Source of the DNA: an uncultured bacterium
GTDB taxonomy: Bacteria; Bacillota; Clostridia; Oscillospirales; Oscillospiraceae
NCBI GenBank assembly: GCA_949293245.1
Contig: CASFCS010000003.1
Coordinates: 1 to 64,000, forward strand
Direction: 5' to 3'
DNA: 64,000 nt
Numbering within the stretch: position 1 is the first letter of the stretch; each line of letters begins with the position of its first letter. Below the pieces are notes generated by a model. That model was not told where the DNA came from, ran no database searches, and saw nothing but the letters and a program-made list of their open reading frames with translations. This document shows positions 7,760-15,335 of this stretch, in pieces. A program made the position numbers and the translations under genes.

Positions 7760-8833
7760 TCAAAGCTCCCCCATTGCAGCCTTATAGCCAATGGCGCGGC
7801 CGTAGTCGATAGCTAGGATGAATGCCGAAAACAGATCCCGCGCGGAGAGAGTTTCGAGGGCAAGGAGGTCTATAGGCTTGGCGTACTCCTCGCCTGCTTT
7901 CACCCCGGCCGCAAATTTACGAATCTCAGCCAGCCTGGTAGTCCGCTTCCGAAGTTCCACATTTGCGCGGGTAAGCTGGACCTGGATACCTGGGTCGGCT
8001 GCTTTTGCCTCCGGCAGTTCGGCCGTCCTGGTGCACCGCTGCCTGGCCGCGTCTCGGGCCTTCCGCTCCAGTACGTCTTGCAGGTTCCGACAGGCCCACC
8101 GATACGCGGCATAGGTAACGGGTTGGCCACGCTCCAGGGCGGGGAGCACGTCCTTGGAGTGTATGCGATAGAGAAAGCAGTCCAGCCCCTCTGTCTGCGC
8201 CACCAGTTCCTTCAGCCGACGGAGGCGGGCCCTGCCCTTGTTCGTGGATGGGTCAACCAGGGAAAGCTCGGGGGAAGCGAGGTACTCCGGCTTGCACCCG
8301 AAACTCTGCGCCAGCCTGCTCAGTTCCTGGGTCTTCAGTTCCCCGTTGTTCACCATGACCGCCGCCATGATGGGCTGGGAGACTTCCGCACATCGCGCAA
8401 TGTAATCCAGCCACCGGCCGGAGCCGTCCAGCTCAGCCAGGATATTGGGGTAGCGGGATACGGCCGGCGCGGAAAATGTGGGCCAGTCCTCGCCGCGCTC
8501 GGCCTGGTGTCGGCGGCACTGGCGGTCAGCTATCATCCGGAAGATGGCTTCTGGAGAGCGGGCGATAGTCCGCTTCGCTTCCCAGTCCTCCTTGCTACAT
8601 TTGCGGATGACGAGGTTCCAGTCCTTCCAGTTGTTCTTATTCCCGGTGGCCTGGGTAGCTTTGTCGATGTAGGCGATACAACGGGCCACCTCGTCCGGCC
8701 CCAGGTCTATAACAAGCCGCTCTATCTCCTCGTTGGAGAGGCATACCCATCCATGCTGGCCGTACTTGTGCCGCCCCTCCGAAAGGATGGGCATATGATT
8801 CTTGTCTGCTGATGCGGAAATATTATTGTTCAT
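7760..8833 (-). CDS. Hypothetical protein, replication-organizer-like N-terminal motif
   Basis: A 357-residue cytoplasmic protein with ATG and GGAGGAAT just upstream. Residues about 25-85 (LSNEEIERLVIDLGPDEV, then YIDKATQATGNKN and WNLVIRKCSKEDW) resemble the 'LTdeEyerLvedlG...YI...Gk.Yk.hy.tI..W' signature in phage replication and transcription organizers. The remainder is helical and basic without an identifiable catalytic motif. It is the last gene of a leftward three-gene cassette whose promoter region carries three operator-like palindromes. Function unknown. Confidence 0.68.
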   Translation of the reverse strand: MNNNISASADKNHMPILSEGRHKYGQHGWVCLSNEEIERLVIDLGPDEVARCIAYIDKATQATGNKNNWKDWNLVIRKCSKEDWEAKRTIARSPEAIFRMIADRQCRRHQAERGEDWPTFSAPAVSRYPNILAELDGSGRWLDYIARCAEVSQPIMAAVMVNNGELKTQELSRLAQSFGCKPEYLASPELSLVDPSTNKGRARLRRLKELVAQTEGLDCFLYRIHSKDVLPALERGQPVTYAAYRWACRNLQDVLERKARDAARQRCTRTAELPEAKAADPGIQVQLTRANVELRKRTTRLAEIRKFAAGVKAGEEYAKPIDLLALETLSARDLFSAFILAIDYGRAIGYKAAMGEL

Positions 8834-8846
8834 GACGATTCCTCCT

Positions 8847-9131
8847 TCACGCTACACTGCCAGCGGCGACTTCCCGGAGTGCGTCAGCAGTATGGATACC
8901 GAACAGGATAGCGGCCTGCTCATGGGCGCCAATGCAGTTGGTGATGGCGTCCTCCAGTTCGGACAACACAGCTCCAGACACATACCCAGAGACGGTGTGC
9001 AGGACTTTCTCTAGCTGGGCGGCGTTCTCAGCGATTCTCGGATCGTTGAGCTGTTCCCGCCCCCACGCCTGGGAGCAGATGATCCCGGTAAGGATGTCCT
9101 CTACGATAACCATTTTCGTTTCGTGGCTCAT
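8847..9131 (-). CDS. Hypothetical protein
   Basis: A 94-residue, helical, acidic protein with a good ribosome site (GGAGGAATTGCA before ATG). It is the middle gene of the leftward cassette and starts 13 bases upstream of the next gene's start region. No conserved motif is recognised. Its size and acidic character would suit an accessory or partner protein, but this is conjecture. Confidence 0.62.
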   Translation of the reverse strand: MSHETKMVIVEDILTGIICSQAWGREQLNDPRIAENAAQLEKVLHTVSGYVSGAVLSELEDAITNCIGAHEQAAILFGIHTADALREVAAGSVA

Positions 9132-9251
9132 TGCAATTCCTCCTTGATTTCGGGGAGGAGGCCGTGGTACAATAGTCTCGACCTCCTCCTTCGAGGTGGG
9201 TAGGGGCCTCTTGTATCTCGCTTTGGTCGGTGCTGATACAAGGGGCTTTCT

Positions 9252-9527
9252 TCATGCCAGGACAAAGCGGCGGGTGGTGGTCTGCTTCATGAAGCGGGCG
9301 GCGATCTCCGGCAGTTCCTTCTTCAGCGCCGAGCTGTCGAGCCGGGTGCTGGTGACGGGCCTCCAGGTCACCTTCCAGTCGGCGCCGGCCAGGGTGTCCA
9401 CGCCCTGGGCGTCCATCTGGCTCTTGATGCTGTCCTGGACAGCCTCGATCTCGGTGGCAAGCTCGTCAGCCATCCGGCGCAGCTCCCGCAATTCCTTCAC
9501 CTTCGCATTGATTTCAGTCGCACTCAT
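9252..9527 (-). CDS. Small phage protein, coiled-coil plus C-terminal basic strand
   Basis: A 91-residue protein. The pattern 'NAKVKELRELRRMADELATE', a second helix, '...DWKVTWRPVTSTRLDSSALK', then TTTRRFVLA is common in Firmicutes prophage early regions, usually as a conserved protein of unknown function near recombination or replication genes. It is the first gene of the leftward cassette and diverges from the RHH-type gene at 9849. Confidence 0.68.
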   Translation of the reverse strand: MSATEINAKVKELRELRRMADELATEIEAVQDSIKSQMDAQGVDTLAGADWKVTWRPVTSTRLDSSALKKELPEIAARFMKQTTTRRFVLA

Positions 9528-9719
9528 TGTATGGGCTCCTTTCCAGTTGGTTTGGTGAGGGAGGTTCCGGCGGCGGGGGGCGTTACGGCTTAGCGTTCTT
9601 CTCAGTGCGTCCCAATCTCCCGTATCCTGTTCCGCTCTTGCGTGGTGGTCTTGATGCGATCGTCCACCTTCGCCGGGACTTCGGCTCTTCGCTTGTGCCT
9701 CGTTCTGGTATTATAATAC

Positions 9720-9800
9720 TACGGTCTACCGTATTTGTAAACTGTCAAAAGCTACAATGTCTACCGTATAAATTTGGGCAATTTTATACGGTCTACCGTT
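9720..9800. promoter_or_regulatory. Three operator-like palindromes between divergent genes
   Basis: TACGGTCTACCGTA (9720-9733), AATGTCTACCGTATA (9756-9770) and TACGGTCTACCGTT (9787-9800) are near-identical, with inverted arms TACGGT/ACCGTA. They lie in the A/T-rich gap between the leftward cassette and the RHH-type gene, next to TATAAT boxes (9803-9808, 9813-9818). This arrangement is typical of cooperative binding by a ribbon-helix-helix repressor. Confidence 0.7.
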
Positions 9801-9848
9801 TATATAATGTGTTATAATTACAGACGGATAGGAAGGGGGGTGCATATC

Positions 9849-10235
9849 ATGGCGCCGAGAGAATCGCAGAAGAAAGCATCGTTGAAGTGGGATAAGGAAA
9901 ACATGACCGTGTTATCGTGTAAAATCAGAAAGCCGCAGGCGGCCGCATTCAAGGTCTACTGTGAAAACCAGGGCAGCACCTCCAACACCGTCCTGAAGGA
10001 CTTCGTGCTGGGGTGCATCGGGGAGCAGGAAACGGTTCCCCAGGCCGGAGAAAGAGCCCCGGGTGTTCCGCTGTCCCCGGAGGCCGTGAAGGCGGCCCAG
10101 GAGGCGGCTGAGAGTACCGGGGAGACTGTCCCTCAGTTTATCGGGCGGGCGGTGCAGACGCAGGCGCAACGGGACAAGGCATCCCTGTCGCTGGATATCA
10201 ACCCGGCCACAGGAGGGAAAATAGGGGAGGAGTGA
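9849..10235 (+). CDS. Ribbon-helix-helix-like DNA-binding protein
   Basis: A 128-residue protein starting at ATG 9849 behind GGAAGGGGGG. Residues about 20-60 (MTVLSCKIRKPQAAAFKVYC, then GSTSNTVLKDFVLG) show the beta-strand plus two-helix pattern of RHH repressors. A second similar helix pair (about 75-105; EAVKAAQEAAESTGETVPQ then FIGRAVQ) suggests two RHH-like halves. It adjoins three palindromic operator-like sites and is probably autoregulatory. The Uma2-family gene starts six bases after its stop. Confidence 0.74.
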   Translation: MAPRESQKKASLKWDKENMTVLSCKIRKPQAAAFKVYCENQGSTSNTVLKDFVLGCIGEQETVPQAGERAPGVPLSPEAVKAAQEAAESTGETVPQFIGRAVQTQAQRDKASLSLDINPATGGKIGEE

Positions 10236-10240
10236 TTTGT

Positions 10241-10810
10241 ATGCCGTTACCAAAAGAAGACCGCTACACTCTGGCCGATGCGCTGACCTGGGATGAGCAG
10301 GACCGTATTGAGCTGATCGACGGCGCGCCGGTGATGATGGCCCCGCCGTCCAGAGCACACCAGGAGGCCCTCATGGAGCTTTCGGCGCAGCTTCACATAT
10401 ACCTGCGGGGAAAGAAGTGTAAGGTCTATCCCGCTCCCTTTGCCGTCCGGCTGTTCGAGCGGGAGGGGGAGCGCCCGGAGGACGTGGACACGCTGGTGGA
10501 GCCGGACATCTCTGTGGTGTGCGACCCCTCCAAACTGGATGACATCGGCTGCAAGGGGGCGCCCGACCTCATTGTCGAGATCCTGTCTCCATCCACCACG
10601 CGCCATGACCGCTTCACTAAGTTCAACCTCTACCAGCGGGCCGGCGTCCGGGAGTACTGGATCGTTGACCCCGCCGACAAGTCGGTGCAGGCGTTTTTCC
10701 TGGAGGATGGGCGGTACAGTGCGAAGGACTTCGGTGCAGCCGGGGATAAGCTCCGGGTGAGCGTCCTGGAGGACTGTATCATCGACCTGTCCCGGGTATT
10801 TCCTGAATAG
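10241..10810 (+). CDS. Uma2-family (DUF820) putative endonuclease
   Basis: A 189-residue protein started at ATG 10241, properly spaced from GGGGAGGAG. It has the full Uma2 pattern: an early 'IELIDGAPVMM', then VEPDISVVCDP and APDLIVEILSPST, then a helix with NLYQRAGVREYWIVDP. The E/PD...D...E-x-L active site of a PD-(D/E)XK nuclease fold is present. Substrates of this family are unknown. It is the last gene before attR, where mobile elements often keep cargo, and is co-transcribed with the RHH-like regulator. Confidence 0.88.
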   Translation: MPLPKEDRYTLADALTWDEQDRIELIDGAPVMMAPPSRAHQEALMELSAQLHIYLRGKKCKVYPAPFAVRLFEREGERPEDVDTLVEPDISVVCDPSKLDDIGCKGAPDLIVEILSPSTTRHDRFTKFNLYQRAGVREYWIVDPADKSVQAFFLEDGRYSAKDFGAAGDKLRVSVLEDCIIDLSRVFPE

Positions 10811-10818
10811 ACAGACAA

Positions 10819-10850
10819 GAGGGCCGTGTGAGCACCACGGCCCTCTCTTT
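10819..10850 (+). terminator. Terminator after the Uma2 gene
   Basis: GAGGGCCGTG (10819-10828) pairs with CACGGCCCTC (10835-10844), followed by TCTTT. Confidence 0.7.
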
Positions 10851-11187
10851 GTCCACAGGAGGCCCCAGGAGCGCGGTTTTGCCCCTGGGCGGGCGTCTAC
10901 ACTCCCGTGCCCCGATCTGGCCGTTGCAACTCGTGTATTGGCCTCACAGGGCGCAAAAAAGCGGCCCGGAGGGGACGCAGGACAGCAGATATAGGGATGA
11001 GGTCAGCCGGTGCGGGCTCAAGCAGAAACCGACACAAAACCGACACGGGCGTCAAAAAACAGTATATTTTAAGCCACGACAGGGAGCGGCAAGGAGCGGG
11101 AGAAAGCTGCCGAAAGTATTGCAGCACAATGGATTGAATGCGATAAGGCAGAATAAACAACAACAAGCAACAACAGTTTTTTGTTAG
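10851..11187. other. Non-coding right end of the element
   Basis: No supported gene. The stretch contains GTTGCAAC (10923-10930), the right-hand pair of AAACCGACAC arm-site candidates (11026-11035, 11037-11046) and an A/T-rich CAACAAC tract leading into attR. Confidence 0.6.
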
Positions 11188-11232
11188 TTGGTAAGGATGA
11201 GGTCGGCAGTTCGAATCTGCCTAGCAGCTCCA
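11188..11232 (+). other. attR, displaced host tRNA-Thr 3' end
   Basis: A 45-base copy of the tRNA-Thr 3' half (compare 615-659). Its three differences (T-stem GGCAG/CTGCC and acceptor TAGCAGC) are self-consistent. The acceptor strand pairs perfectly with the 5' half left at 584-590, so this is the original host 3' end pushed 10.6 kb away. Confidence 0.9.
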
Positions 11233-11234
11233 GT

Positions 11235-11270
11235 AAAACCCGTTGTCCCAACAGGGACAGCGGGTTTTCT
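11235..11270 (+). terminator. Original terminator of the tRNA cluster
   Basis: AAAACCCGTTGTCCC (11235-11249) pairs with GGGACAGCGGGTTTT (one G-T pair). It directly follows attR and would have ended the tRNA operon before integration. Confidence 0.75.
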
Positions 11271-11286
11271 TTTGCAGTAAATAAGC

Positions 11287-11320
11287 AAAAGCCCCGAAAG
11301 CGCGCCGCTTTCGGGGCTTT
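11287..11320. terminator. Terminator at the 3' end of the XRE remnant
   Basis: AAAGCCCCGAAAGCG pairs with CGCTTTCGGGGCTTT in a near-perfect hairpin. It touches the stop codon of the leftward XRE fragment. Confidence 0.65.
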
Positions 11321-11437
11321 ATCCTGTCTGCGCGTCTTGGGTCAGCTGGTCCATGGTCACGCCCAGTACCCGGGCAAACACCATCAGCTCGTAGTCGGCC
11401 ACAAAGCGCTCGCCCGTTTCAATTTTGCTGATGGCCC
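11319..11437 (-). pseudogene. 3' fragment of an XRE-family regulator
   Basis: On the minus strand the last ~38 codons read GAISKIETGERFVADYELM then VFARVLGVTMDQL, the recognition helix and C-terminal half of an XRE HTH domain. Upstream of this, the frame enters the antisense of a histidine kinase (11440 onward), so the first half of the HTH is missing. It is the product of a deletion or rearrangement. Confidence 0.72.
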
Positions 11438-11856
11438 CCCTGGCCCTGGGGCTGGGGCAGCGGGGGGTGGCCCTCACCCTGGCCCTGGAGGAGACGGAGC
11501 TGGAGGGGGACCGGGAGCGGCTGAAGGAGGCGGCGGGCAACCTGGCCGCCAACGCCCTGGCCCACTGCGCCCCGGGGGGAGAGATCCGGGTCACCCTGGA
11601 CAGGCAGGGGGGAGAGGCCGTCCTGGCGGTGTACAACGACGGCCCCTCCATTCCCCAGGACGACCTGCCCCGGCTCTTTGAGCCCTTCTTCCGGGGGGAC
11701 AGGTCCCGCAGCCGGGAGGGGGGAAGCACCGGCCTGGGGTTGGCCATTGTCCGGGCGGCGGCGGAGGCCCACGGGGGCAGCTGCGGGGCGGAGAACCGCC
11801 CCGGCGGCGTGTGCTTCACCCTGCGCATCCCCATATGGCGGCCTGCCCCGCCCTGA
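11433..11856 (+). pseudogene. 3' fragment of a sensor histidine kinase (HATPase domain)
   Basis: About 140 residues of the ATP-binding domain remain: N box (NLAANALAHCAPGGEI), G1 (YNDGPSIP), F box (LFEPFFRGDRS) and G2 (GSTGLGLAIV). The membrane, HAMP and HisKA parts are absent. The sequence joins the XRE fragment at about 11433-11440 in the opposite orientation. No cognate response regulator is nearby. It probably makes no functional kinase. Confidence 0.82.
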
Positions 11857-12199
11857 TATGATATGGTACACACATCAAAACCGAAGGAGCGCCGCCGGGC
11901 ATCCCCTTTTCGGGGCCCGGAGTGAAAGGGCGCCCCTTCGGTTTTTTTGCGCGGGGTGCAGCTTTTCCCCTGTTTTTCCGTCAAGGCCGCCCCGCTGAAG
12001 GGGCGGGGGCGGGCGGTGTTTTTGGCTAAATTGGAGAAAACAGGCCGCTCCTACCTGCTTTTTTCCAGAAAGGGCTGTCCAAAGAGGGGAAAACGCGCTA
12101 TACTATTGCTATGAGCGGAGACCCGTCTGCGGGCTGCGCTCATCCCAGTAAACAACTATGCGGAATGCATGATTTAAATATGTGAAAGGAAGGTTCGTT
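11857..12199. other. Intergenic region before glycogen synthase
   Basis: No gene is seen. It contains a long bidirectional terminator (11878-11948; AAAACCGAAGG pairing with CCTTCGGTTTTT around an inner hairpin), a possible -10 box TATACT (12099-12104) without a convincing -35, and a GAGCG...CGCTC hairpin (about 12113-12141) in the likely glgA leader. Confidence 0.6.
11878..11948. terminator. Bidirectional terminator
   Basis: AAAACCGAAGGAGCGCC at the left pairs with GGCGCCCCTTCGGTTTTTTT at the right with one mismatch. A second inner hairpin is formed by the C/G-rich core. Confidence 0.75.
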
Positions 12200-14341
12200 A
12201 TGGCACGGAAGAAAGCGGAGCCCATGGAGAAGGAGACTGCCGCCAAGAAGGAGGCCGCCGCCTCCGTGGTGGAGGCCGCCCCCGTGGAAGAGAAGGCCGC
12301 CCCCGCAGCGAAGAAGGCTGCCGCCAAGAAGGCCCCCGCCGCCAAGAAAGCGGCTGCCCCCAGGAAGAAGGCGGCTGCCAAGAAGGCTGCTCCCGCTGAG
12401 GAGACCGTCCCCGTGGCGGAGGCCGCTCCTGTTGAGGAGGCTGCTCCCGCTGAGGAGACCGTCCCCGTGGCGGAGGCCGCTCCTGTTGAGGAGGCCGCTC
12501 CCGTAGTGGAGGCCGCTCCCGTGGTGGAGGCCGCTCCTGTTGAGGAGGCCCCCGCGGCGAAAAAGACTGCCGCCAAGAAGGCCCCCGCCAAGAAAGCGGC
12601 TGCCCCCAAGAAGAAGGCGGCTGCCAAGAAGGCCGCTCCCGCTGAGGAGGCCGCCCCTGTGGTCGAGGCCGCTCCCGCTGAGGAGACCGCCCCTGTGGCG
12701 GAGGCTGCTCCCGCTGAGGAGGCCGCCCCTGTGGTGGAGGCCGCTCCCGCTGAGGAGGCCGCCCCTGTGGCGGAGGCCGCTCCCGTTGAGGAGACCGCCC
12801 CTGTGGCCGAGGCCGCTCCCGTTGAGGAGGCCGCCCCTGTGGCCGAGGCCCCCGCTGAGGAGACCGTGCAGGTGCTCACCCACCTGCCCCGGCGGAGCAT
12901 CGCCTTCATCGGCTCGGAGTGCCACCCCTTTGTCAAGACCGGCGGCCTGGGGGACGTGATGTACGCCCTGCCCCGGGAGCTGGTGCGCCTGAACTGCGAC
13001 GTGCGGGTGATTTTGCCCCGGTACGCCTGCATCCCCCAGCAGTACCAGGAGAAGATGGTCTACCGTGGGGCCTTCTACATGGACCTGGGCAACACCGGCC
13101 GGGAGTACTATGTGGGCATTATGGAGTACATCTGCGACGGCGTGGTGTACGACTTTATTGACAATGAGGAGTTCTTCTCCTGGGGCAAGCCCTACACCAA
13201 CCTGGTGGACGACATCCCCAAGTACTGCTTCTTCAGCAAGGCCGCCCTGGCTGCCCTGAACTACATGAACTGGATCCCCGACATCATCCACTGCCACGAC
13301 TGGCAGGCCGCCCTGGTGCCCGTGTATCTGCGTACCCTGTTCCAGGACTCCCCGGTGGGCCACGCCAAGTCGGTCATCACCATCCACAACCTGCGCTTCC
13401 AGGGGGTGTACAACATTCCCACCATCCAGTACTGGTCCGGCCTGCCCGACGAGGTGTTCGCCATGGGGGCCATGCAGCAGAACTGGGTGGACGCCAACAT
13501 GCTCAAGGGCGGCCTGGCCTACGCCGACCGCATCACCACCGTCAGCGGCACCTACGCCTGGGAGATCCAGACCCCCGAGTACGGCGAGGGGCTGGAGGAC
13601 CACCTGCGCCACCACAGCGGCAAGCTGCGGGGCATCGTCAACGGCATCGACTACGGCATGTGGAACCCGGAGACCGACCCCGCCCTGGCGGAGAATTACG
13701 GCCTGGGCAACGTGCTGGACCACAAGATGGCCAACAAGCTGGCCCTCCAGCGGGAGCTGGGCCTGGAGGAGAACCCGGACAAGTTCGTCATCGGCCTCAT
13801 CTCCCGGCTCACCAACCAGAAGGGCCTGGACCTGGTGAGCGCCGTCATGGGGGACGTGCTGGACGGCAACACCCAGGTGGTGGTGCTGGGTACCGGCGAC
13901 AAGGAGTACGAGGACACCTTCCGCTACTATGAGAACGCCTACAAGGGCACCTTCAGCGCCTGCATCCAGTATGACGAGGCCCGGGCCCACCGGATTTACG
14001 CCGGGGCGGACGCCCTGCTGGTGCCCTCCCGGTTCGAGCCCTGCGGCCTGACCCAGCTCAACGCCATGCACTACGGCACCCTGCCCATCGTGCGGGAGAC
14101 CGGCGGTCTGAAGGACACCGTGGAGCCCTACAACGAGTTCAGCGGCGACGGCAACGGCTTCACCTTCGACCGGTACGAGGCCGGGCTGCTGCTGGACGCC
14201 ATCAACCGGGCCAAGACCCTCTACTTCAACAACCGCTACCACTGGGACGAGGTGGTCCAGCGGGATATGGACAAGGACGTGTCCTGGACCAACTCCGCCT
14301 GGCAGTACAAGGACCTGTACATGGAGCTCACCCAGTGGTGA
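12200..14341 (+). CDS. glgA: Glycogen synthase with N-terminal Lys/Glu/Ala/Pro repeat region
   Basis: This is ADP-glucose:alpha-1,4-glucan glucosyltransferase (GT5), 713 residues from ATG 12200 (AAAGGAAGG at 12185-12193). The catalytic part starts near residue 232 (SIAFIGSECHPF, then KTGGLGDVMYALP, the ADP-glucose-binding KxGGL motif) and has normal length. Motifs HCHDWQAALVP, RLTNQKGLDLV and SRFEPCGLTQLNAMHYGT, with the E-x7-E region, are visible. The unusual part is residues ~10-222. Two Lys/Ala blocks like histone H1 tails (31-65, 117-146) alternate with two EAAPVEE/EAAPAEE repeat blocks (66-116, 147-222), presumably intrinsically disordered. The gene stands alone, without glgC, glgP or branching enzyme. 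Confidence 0.95.
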   Translation: MARKKAEPMEKETAAKKEAAASVVEAAPVEEKAAPAAKKAAAKKAPAAKKAAAPRKKAAAKKAAPAEETVPVAEAAPVEEAAPAEETVPVAEAAPVEEAAPVVEAAPVVEAAPVEEAPAAKKTAAKKAPAKKAAAPKKKAAAKKAAPAEEAAPVVEAAPAEETAPVAEAAPAEEAAPVVEAAPAEEAAPVAEAAPVEETAPVAEAAPVEEAAPVAEAPAEETVQVLTHLPRRSIAFIGSECHPFVKTGGLGDVMYALPRELVRLNCDVRVILPRYACIPQQYQEKMVYRGAFYMDLGNTGREYYVGIMEYICDGVVYDFIDNEEFFSWGKPYTNLVDDIPKYCFFSKAALAALNYMNWIPDIIHCHDWQAALVPVYLRTLFQDSPVGHAKSVITIHNLRFQGVYNIPTIQYWSGLPDEVFAMGAMQQNWVDANMLKGGLAYADRITTVSGTYAWEIQTPEYGEGLEDHLRHHSGKLRGIVNGIDYGMWNPETDPALAENYGLGNVLDHKMANKLALQRELGLEENPDKFVIGLISRLTNQKGLDLVSAVMGDVLDGNTQVVVLGTGDKEYEDTFRYYENAYKGTFSACIQYDEARAHRIYAGADALLVPSRFEPCGLTQLNAMHYGTLPIVRETGGLKDTVEPYNEFSGDGNGFTFDRYEAGLLLDAINRAKTLYFNNRYHWDEVVQRDMDKDVSWTNSAWQYKDLYMELTQW

Positions 14342-14696
14342 GTCCCTGAAGGCGGACGACCTGCGGATATTGACTGGTGGGGAGCCCCCGCCGCCCGACG
14401 GCGGCGGGGGCTCCCCCTTTTTGCGCTTTGTGCCGCCCCGGCAGGGGAGGGCCGGGGGGCGATACTCTGAATTTTGGCAAGAATTCCATGAGTTTTTGAC
14501 CGGGCGGCCTCAGGGCCGCCTTTTTGTGTATAATGGCGTCAGACAGGCAAAAGACCCCTGCCGTTCCCGTCCGCCGGGCGTGGAGCCCCTGTGGAATTCC
14601 CCCGTCCGCCGTGGTATAATGTGGAGAAAAGCGGCGCCGCCGGCAGCACAGAGGAGAGACCCCGGCTTCCCCGGCGGCAGATGGGGGAATGGCAGC
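14342..14696. other. Intergenic region between glgA and the type VII locus
   Basis: No gene. It holds the glgA terminator (14379-14422), a second small G/C hairpin with a T-tract (about 14501-14525) and two TATAAT boxes (14529-14534, 14615-14620). The second has an upstream TG (TGGTATAAT, 14612-14620), an extended -10, and is the best candidate promoter for the secretion operon. No good -35 is present. Confidence 0.55.
14379..14422 (+). terminator. Terminator after glgA
   Basis: GGGGAGCCCCCGCCGCC pairs with GGCGGCGGGGGCTCCCC and is followed by CCTTTTT. Confidence 0.85.
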
Positions 14697-15290
14697 GTGG
14701 ATTTGGAAAAAGTGCTGGTGATCCTGGTGGGGATCCTGGTGGCGGCGGCAGTGGTCCTGGCGATCATTTTGATCGTGGTGCGCCGGCGGCAGGACCGGGA
14801 GGATCTGGAGGAGTGGGGCCAGGACTGCGGCCAAACCTGGCAGGAGACCCCGACCCCGCCGCCTCCGCCCCACGACCCGCCGGGCAGCGGCGCCGCCGGG
14901 ACCCAAGGCCCGGGGGGGCAGGCCAGGTTCACCCTCCGCCTCAGCGACCCCCGGGACCACGCCCGGGGCTGGGTCCTCCACCTGGCGGGGGAGGCCCTCA
15001 TCGGCCGGGGGGACCAGTGCCAGGTGCAGCTGATGGACCTGACCGTCTCCCGGGAGCAGTGCAAGCTGGCCCTCTGGGGAGAGGGGGTGGCCCTCATCCC
15101 CCTGAGCGCCACCAACCCCACCTTCTGCGGCGGCCAGCGGGTGGAGGGGGCGCGGCCCCTGAGGCCCGGGGACCTGCTGGAGTTCGGCGGGGCGGCCCTG
15201 CGGGTGGACTACATCCAGCCCCTGGCCCCCGCCAACCCGGGGCAGGGGGCCCGGCAGGGCCGCCAGGGCATGACAGAATCTATTTTTTGA
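14697..15290 (+). CDS. Membrane-anchored FHA-domain protein of the type VII locus
   Basis: A 197-residue protein when started at GTG 14697, where the first residues lead straight into a membrane helix (about 5-27, VLVILVGILVAAAVVLAIIL) and a basic stop. A Pro-rich linker (about 45-75) precedes a forkhead-associated domain (about 85-185) with the core GRGDQCQVQL and VSREQCKL. FHA domains bind phosphothreonine or act as phospho-independent docking modules. It directly precedes essC, whose N-terminus also has FHA domains, so it is probably a structural or regulatory part of the secretion machine. Confidence 0.85.
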   Translation: MDLEKVLVILVGILVAAAVVLAIILIVVRRRQDREDLEEWGQDCGQTWQETPTPPPPPHDPPGSGAAGTQGPGGQARFTLRLSDPRDHARGWVLHLAGEALIGRGDQCQVQLMDLTVSREQCKLALWGEGVALIPLSATNPTFCGGQRVEGARPLRPGDLLEFGGAALRVDYIQPLAPANPGQGARQGRQGMTESIF

Positions 15291-15335
15291 CCGGCGGGCG
15301 GGGTTCCCGCCCTATGAAAGGAGGCGGCCAGGGCC

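Noticed and set aside
7607..7816. 69-codon frame after the tail Z-like gene
   Set aside because: It runs through a G/C hairpin and a terminator-like stem and overlaps the end of the converging gene. No family resemblance.
12140..14242. 700-codon minus-strand frame opposite glycogen synthase
   Set aside because: It mirrors the repeat codons and high-GC bias of glgA on the other strand. No ribosome site and no protein family.
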